Program-made: the position numbers and the translations under genes | Notes under the pieces: model-generated | Database searches by the model: none | The model's input: the letters and a program-made list of their open reading frames with translations, nothing else | Told to the model about the DNA's origin: nothing | Shown here: piece after piece, positions 42,646 through 47,208 of the stretch | Layout: the number at the start of each line of letters is the position of its first letter | Position numbering within the stretch: position 1 is the stretch's first letter | DNA from: an uncultured Eubacteriales bacterium | GTDB taxonomy: Bacteria > Bacillota > Clostridia > Christensenellales > Aristaeellaceae | Assembly: GCA_902767315.1 (NCBI GenBank) | Contig: CACXHB010000086.1 | Coordinates: 1-47,208 of the forward strand | Reading direction: 5' to 3' | DNA length: 47,208 nucleotides

Positions 42646-43575
42646 ATGAAATCTGTTGTTATTTCTGGCGCGAACGGCTTCATCGGGAGTCATCTGGTGA
42701 ACTCTTTTGTGGAAAAAGGCGTTTCGGTAGTCGCCATTGATCTGCCTGGTTGCAATAACCATTTGACAAACCATCCCCTTGTGCAATTTTTTCCCTGCAA
42801 AATGGAGGATTTGGATCAGTTTCCGCAAATCTCCCCTGCGCCGGACGTGTTTTATCATCTGGCATGGAAAGGCGTGTCTCCGCAATATCGGGATGACTGC
42901 GCCACGCAGAACGAGAATATTTCCTATTGCCTGAACGCAGTCCGCCTGGCCGCCCGCCTTGGCGCCCGAAAGTTCATTCTTCCGGGTTCCACCATGGAAT
43001 ACATGTACACTGCGGGCCCGATTAACGGCAACGCCTCGCCTACCCCGCAAAACGCATATGGCGCCGCAAAAATTGCCTGCCGCTTTTTGAGCCGCGCCCT
43101 GTGTGAACAATTGGGGGTTCCGTTTATTTACACCGTGCTCACCAGCCTCTACGGCGTCGGCCGCGAAGACAATAACGTTTTGTTTTATGTGATCCGAAGT
43201 CTCCTGGAGGGAAAGCGCCCCAGTCTCACCCGACTGGAGCAAAAATGGGATTTTATAAATGTGGACGATGCCATACGTGCGCTGACGCTCATTGGAGAAA
43301 GCGGAAGAAACGACGCCTTCTATGCCATTGGGAATGGAGAAAACCGTCCACTTTCCGAATATGTCATGACCGTGCGGAATCTCATCGACCCCCAGGCGCC
43401 TTTGGGCATCGGCGAAATTTCCTATAAGACGGCGCAATTGCCGCATTCTACCATTGACCTGACAGCGCTGCGCCGGGACACCGGTTTTGCCCCGTCCATT
43501 TCTTTTGAGGAAGGCATCGCCCAGGTCATATCCTATTATCGCAATCAGCAGAAAGGAGTCCCGACTCATGCATAA
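42646..43575 (+). CDS. Extended SDR: CDP-deoxysugar reductase/epimerase-like
   Basis: The 309-residue extended short-chain dehydrogenase has the NAD(P) loop SGANGFIGS (7-15), S115 in LPGSTMEY and the catalytic Y138-x3-K142 (AYGAAK). It begins 1 base after the rfbG stop. Its position suggests action on CDP-4-keto-6-deoxyglucose, as a 4-reductase or epimerase like those making CDP-linked 6-deoxy or dideoxy hexoses (RfbJ/Prt type). Without RfbH in view, a 6-deoxyhexose is more likely than a 3,6-dideoxyhexose. The product cannot be named. The gene overlaps glf by 8 bases. Confidence 0.82.
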   Translation: MKSVVISGANGFIGSHLVNSFVEKGVSVVAIDLPGCNNHLTNHPLVQFFPCKMEDLDQFPQISPAPDVFYHLAWKGVSPQYRDDCATQNENISYCLNAVRLAARLGARKFILPGSTMEYMYTAGPINGNASPTPQNAYGAAKIACRFLSRALCEQLGVPFIYTVLTSLYGVGREDNNVLFYVIRSLLEGKRPSLTRLEQKWDFINVDDAIRALTLIGESGRNDAFYAIGNGENRPLSEYVMTVRNLIDPQAPLGIGEISYKTAQLPHSTIDLTALRRDTGFAPSISFEEGIAQVISYYRNQQKGVPTHA

Positions 43576-44728
43576 AGCAATCATCGTAGGCTGCGGTCTG
43601 ACGGGCAGCATCATTGCGCGCCGTCTGGCGGAAGAAAACCATTACGACGTTACGATTCTCGAACGCCGCAGTCATATTGCAGGCAATCTGTATGATTATA
43701 CGGATGAAAACGGGATCCTGGTTCAAAAGTACGGGCCCCACATTTTTCATACGAATTCAGAACGCGTTTATGAATACATCAACCGCTTTAGCAATTGGAA
43801 TCCCTTTAAATTGGAATGTATGGTCTATATGAACGGCCATTTTACGCCATCCCCGTTCAACTACGCCACGATCGATACTTTTTTCTCCGCGGAAAAAGCC
43901 GCGCAGATCAAAGAGCATCTTCGCGCTGCATATCCCGGCCGCGATCGCGCCACGATTGTCGAAATGCTTGAAAGCTCGGATGCTGTCGTTCGGGAATACG
44001 CGCAATTCCTGTTTGATAACGACTACAGCCTGTATACCGCAAAACAATGGGGAATATCCCCCAGCGAAATAGACGTCAGCGTGCTGCGTCGTGTGCCCGT
44101 TCTTTTTTCCTACGAAACGGGTTATTTTAAGGCGACGCATGAACTGATGCCGGAAGGCGGGTTCACATCCTTTGTTCGTTCGATTTTGGATCATCCTAAA
44201 ATCCACGTAGAATTGGAACAGGACGCCCAGGCGCGCATTCGCCTCTGCGAAGAACAGGGCGAAATCCTGTTGGATGGCGAAGCGTTCCATGGCCCCGTGG
44301 TCTGGACAGGGATGCTGGATCAGCTGTTCCATGCGGATCTGGGCGCATTGCCCTATCGTTCCCTGCGTTTCGAATGGAAAAGCTGCAATCAAAGCAGTTA
44401 TCAGCAGGCGCCGGTTGTCGCCTACCCCCAGGAAAAAGGATTCACTCGCATTGCGGAATACAGCAAACTGCCCGTGCAGCATTGCGGCGAGCGCACTACC
44501 TTGGCCATAGAATATCCGGTGCCCTATCAGGCAGATGGCTCCACCGAACCTTATTATCCAGTTCTTACCGCAGAAAGCCAGAAGTTGTATCAGGTTTATC
44601 GACAGCGGGCCTCGCGTTTTAAAAATCTGTATCCCTGCGGTCGCCTTGGGCAATATCGTTACTACGATATGGATAACGCGATAGATGCTGCCCTGGAAGT
44701 ATCCGACGCGATTTTCTCCGCCATTTGA
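43568..44728 (+). CDS. glf: UDP-galactopyranose mutase
   Basis: Glf interconverts UDP-galactopyranose and UDP-galactofuranose with reduced FAD, supplying Galf for surface glycans. The 386-residue protein has the FAD loop IIVGCGLTGSIIARRL (5-20), ILERRSHIAGNLYDY, KYGPHIFHTNSERVYEYI and the C-terminal GRLGQYRYYDMDNAIDAAL flavin-contacting block. It starts at 43568 after AAAGGAG and overlaps the SDR gene by 8 bases. It implies that the exported polymer contains galactofuranose, to be attached by one of the cluster's glycosyltransferases or one beyond the edge. Confidence 0.94.
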   Translation: MHKAIIVGCGLTGSIIARRLAEENHYDVTILERRSHIAGNLYDYTDENGILVQKYGPHIFHTNSERVYEYINRFSNWNPFKLECMVYMNGHFTPSPFNYATIDTFFSAEKAAQIKEHLRAAYPGRDRATIVEMLESSDAVVREYAQFLFDNDYSLYTAKQWGISPSEIDVSVLRRVPVLFSYETGYFKATHELMPEGGFTSFVRSILDHPKIHVELEQDAQARIRLCEEQGEILLDGEAFHGPVVWTGMLDQLFHADLGALPYRSLRFEWKSCNQSSYQQAPVVAYPQEKGFTRIAEYSKLPVQHCGERTTLAIEYPVPYQADGSTEPYYPVLTAESQKLYQVYRQRASRFKNLYPCGRLGQYRYYDMDNAIDAALEVSDAIFSAI

Positions 44729-44765
44729 CCGAAACTTCAAACCACCATAAAGGAGGCCGTGCCCC

Positions 44766-47208
44766 ATGGAAACGGTATCTCTATTTCCAAATGGGAACAG
44801 CGTCTTGTGTGCCGGTTGCCATACATGCAAACTGCTCTGCCCCACGCACGCCATATCCGTAGACGCACACCCCGCCGACGGGCCGGTGATGTCCGTAAAT
44901 CAGAATCTGTGCGTTCATTGCAATCTGTGCAGTTCGCGCTGTCCACAATGCAACTGCTTTACGCCTGACCGGGCGTCTCTGGGCGAATGCTTTGCGGTCA
45001 TGGCCTCCGATGAAATTCGAATCAAAAGTGCTTCCGGCGGAGCGTTTCCCGTGCTGGCCTCCGCCATACTGGCCCGGGGAGGGGTTGTTTGCGGGGCCGT
45101 TTGGAACGGTTTTCAGGTGGAACATGTGCTGGCTTCTACCACGCAGGAATTGGCAGCCATGTACGAAAGCAAGTATGTCCGCAGCAATCTGAACGATATC
45201 TATGCCCGTATTGCCGTGCTGCTGGAGCAGCATCGTCCAGTGCTGTTCACGGGCTGTCCTTGTCAGGTAGCCGGGCTGTACGCGTTTCTTGGCGGCGATC
45301 ACAACCAGTTGATTACCATTGATCTGATCTGTCATTTTGCGCCGGGTGCCGAACTGTTCGATCGATACCTCACCGATTGTTATCCCCGGAATTCTCTGCG
45401 TTCCATTCGTTTCCGGCCCAAGGAGCGCTCCGGCTGGAACGCCACGACGCTTCTGGCGGAATATACAGACGGGCGCTGCGATCTGAAATCGGTGGAAAAC
45501 GATCCCTATTTGAAAGGATATCATAGCCGGGTATTGATGCCCTCTGTGTGCGAAGCATGCCGTTATTCAGGAGATACGCGTCAGGGCGACCTTACCATTG
45601 GCGATTTCTGGTTCATCGATCAATACCGAAAGGATTTGGACGATAAAAAGGGAACCAGCATTCTCCTGCTCAACAGCGAAAAAGGACGGTGCCTTTTTGA
45701 ACAGGCGCAGACTGCATTCCAAAGGGTTGAAAAAGTACCCTCGGATTTGCTTCATACCAACCGTCCCGCCCGCTCTCAAGCCTACCCGCAGCGAGATCGG
45801 TTTCTGCAGTCATTACATCAGGGAAACACTTTCCGGAAAGCGTTGGAGATAGCAATGGAATACCCATATGATCTTGGCATCGTCAGTATCTGGAGCGAGC
45901 CGAATTACGGTTCTGAGCTGACTTATTATGCTCTATATCGTGTTATAACCCAGATGGGTCTAAAGGCCCTGATGATCGAACGCCCCGTCTCGGCCGCCTG
46001 GAAAGCGCAAAGCTCTGATAAAACGCTGTTTCAGAACTTTCCCTATCCGGCAAACGCCATTGCTCCGCTCTATCAGGATACCATTGATATGTATCGGTTA
46101 AATGATATGTGTCGTGGCTTCATGGTGGGTTCGGATCAGATGTGGCATCCTCAGTTGTATCGGGCCTTCGGCGAATTCTCTTTTCTGAATTTTGTTCAAG
46201 AGAATAAGCTAAAAATCGCTTATGCGACCTCCTTTGGATGCGATCAATGGCAGTCCGATGCAGCCATGCAGCGCGACATACTCCATTCGCTCCAGCGGTT
46301 TGACGCAATCTCCGTACGGGAAAGCAGCGGCATGCGTTTGTTGAAGGATGCCTTCGGCCTCTCCGGCGATCTGGTTTTGGATCCGATTTTCCTGTGCGGA
46401 AGACATATTCTGGACGAATTATCTGCAAAGGCGAATCGAAAACCCGCCGGTCCGTTTCTCGGGGCCTATATCCTGGATATTACGGCGGAAAAGAAAAATG
46501 CCGTGCTGCAATATGCCTCAAAGCATGCGCTGCCGGTAAACTTCATCACAGACGCCCGACAGCATAGCGACGCGACCCCCGAAGATCCCGTCGCCGTTAA
46601 CAACGCCAGCTTAGAGGAATGGATTTACAATTTTGCCATGGCGGATTTTGTCATTACAGATTCCTATCATGGCATGTGTCTGTGTCTGCTGTTCCATAAG
46701 CAGTTTTTCTGTATCGCCAACACTTCCAGAGGGCTTACGCGTTTCAAATCGCTGCTGTCTATGCTGCATCTGGAAGATCGACTTGTAATGAATTCCGACG
46801 AATTGCTGCAAAAATCAGAGGAAACGCCGCCTGTCGATTTCGAAAAGGTCGATGCGATCCTCCAGCCGTGGATCGAAAAATCTCGCCAATGGTTGAAAAA
46901 CGCGCTGAATCTGCCAAAGTCTTCGGAACTGACCGAAATGGATTATGTGCAGAAAAAGCTGCTCCCTATTTCCGATCAGCTGAAGAACGCCTGCTCAGCG
47001 CTTTCTGTCCTGCAGCCTATGGCGGACAGTCTTGCGGATCATCAGGAGAAACTCGTTGCCCATGGAACAATGCTGCTTCGTTTTGACAGTACCCTCAGTC
47101 AGCACGACCAGCGACTGACAGACGACGAGCGTTTCCTGTCGCAGCATCAGACCGTGTTGGAAGATCACGGAAAAATGCTGCTGGGCCATGACGCAAATGT
47201 CGCTCAAC
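44766..47208 (+). CDS. FrhB-type Fe-S/flavin protein fused to pyruvyl transferase (partial)
   Basis: The frame is open from ATG 44766 (AAGGAGG upstream) to the right edge: at least 814 residues with no stop. The N-terminal part (about 1-360) has two ferredoxin motifs, CAGCHTCKLLCP and CVHCNLCSSRCP, then the F420-hydrogenase beta-subunit (FrhB) blocks SASGGAFP, TGCPCQVAGL, CEACRYSG and LTIGDFW. From residue 369, DLGIVSIWSEPNYGSELTYYAL opens a polysaccharide pyruvyl transferase domain with VGSDQMWHP, YATSFG, SVRESSG and TDSYHGMC (H635). From about 756 a tail of Leu-x-x-His heptads begins and runs off the window. It probably modifies the cluster's glycan with pyruvate ketals; the role of the redox half is unknown. 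Confidence 0.88.
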   Translation, partial: METVSLFPNGNSVLCAGCHTCKLLCPTHAISVDAHPADGPVMSVNQNLCVHCNLCSSRCPQCNCFTPDRASLGECFAVMASDEIRIKSASGGAFPVLASAILARGGVVCGAVWNGFQVEHVLASTTQELAAMYESKYVRSNLNDIYARIAVLLEQHRPVLFTGCPCQVAGLYAFLGGDHNQLITIDLICHFAPGAELFDRYLTDCYPRNSLRSIRFRPKERSGWNATTLLAEYTDGRCDLKSVENDPYLKGYHSRVLMPSVCEACRYSGDTRQGDLTIGDFWFIDQYRKDLDDKKGTSILLLNSEKGRCLFEQAQTAFQRVEKVPSDLLHTNRPARSQAYPQRDRFLQSLHQGNTFRKALEIAMEYPYDLGIVSIWSEPNYGSELTYYALYRVITQMGLKALMIERPVSAAWKAQSSDKTLFQNFPYPANAIAPLYQDTIDMYRLNDMCRGFMVGSDQMWHPQLYRAFGEFSFLNFVQENKLKIAYATSFGCDQWQSDAAMQRDILHSLQRFDAISVRESSGMRLLKDAFGLSGDLVLDPIFLCGRHILDELSAKANRKPAGPFLGAYILDITAEKKNAVLQYASKHALPVNFITDARQHSDATPEDPVAVNNASLEEWIYNFAMADFVITDSYHGMCLCLLFHKQFFCIANTSRGLTRFKSLLSMLHLEDRLVMNSDELLQKSEETPPVDFEKVDAILQPWIEKSRQWLKNALNLPKSSELTEMDYVQKKLLPISDQLKNACSALSVLQPMADSLADHQEKLVAHGTMLLRFDSTLSQHDQRLTDDERFLSQHQTVLEDHGKMLLGHDANVAQ
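47031..47208 (+). repeat. Coding heptad repeat with Leu at a and His at d
   Basis: Eight heptads and a partial ninth run to the edge. The first residue of all eight complete heptads is Leu, and the fourth is His in six of them (LADHQEK, LVAHGTM, LSQHDQR, LSQHQTV, LEDHGKM, LLGHDAN; the others have Phe or Asp). The pattern predicts a parallel coiled coil with polar His layers. Confidence 0.75.

Overview
The window looks like chromosomal DNA of a GC-rich Firmicute, most likely an uncultured gut Clostridia-type bacterium; no rRNA or taxonomic marker is present, so this is inference. The clues are strong Shine-Dalgarno sites (GGAGG) before most genes, sigma-A-type promoters with 17-base spacing, the Firmicute gene orders rsmD-coaD and dprA-topA-trmFO-hslV-hslU, and many short ATGA/GTGA overlaps between co-oriented genes. 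No tRNA, rRNA, CRISPR array or intact insertion sequence was recognised.

Layout. Every gene from 41 to 19087 is on the minus strand and every gene from 19228 to the right edge is on the plus strand. Two divergent promoters lie in the gap (19108-19173). The left half is housekeeping in short operons: a degenerate radC; rsmD-coaD-coiled-coil protein; paaK-ACT-alr; an HD protein; a lone L-rhamnose isomerase with its own promoter, palindrome and terminator; zinc-ribbon/metallophosphoesterase; tandem family-4 uracil-DNA glycosylase homologues; a seven-gene mrp operon (mrp, an unknown gene, an RluA-type synthase, two HAD phosphatases, trmL, an SH3 protein); and ackA-like/nitroreductase/DUF1846.

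The right half starts with a Firmicute-type operon: yraN, a 1281-residue double GT-C glycosyltransferase, comM-like, dprA, topA, trmFO, hslV, hslU and a HAD hydrolase. It resembles the Bacillus dprA-codY region, but codV and codY are absent. A DUF4097-type lipoprotein with a consensus promoter and an iron-sulfur flavoprotein-like reductase follow.

After a gap of about 520 bases (33903-34425), base composition falls visibly. A surface-polysaccharide cluster then runs off the right edge under an extended -10 promoter. It holds an ABC exporter whose permease carries an extracytoplasmic domain, a GT2 enzyme, a DUF4422-GT8 fusion, an acyltransferase-3 protein, CDP-glucose synthesis and 4,6-dehydration (rfbF, rfbG), a CDP-sugar-type SDR, UDP-galactopyranose mutase, and a long open frame fusing an FrhB-type ferredoxin/flavin protein to a polysaccharide pyruvyl transferase with a tail of Leu-x-x-His heptads. 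Together they suggest an exported glycan with galactofuranose and a CDP-linked 6-deoxy sugar, possibly acylated and pyruvylated.

The points most worth a second look are the double GT-C protein, the FrhB-pyruvyl transferase-heptad fusion, the permease fusion, the inverted-repeat and DnaA-box-like cluster in the mrp leader, and several family members lacking canonical active-site or cofactor residues (RadC, the second UDG, the acetate kinase-like protein, the acyltransferase).
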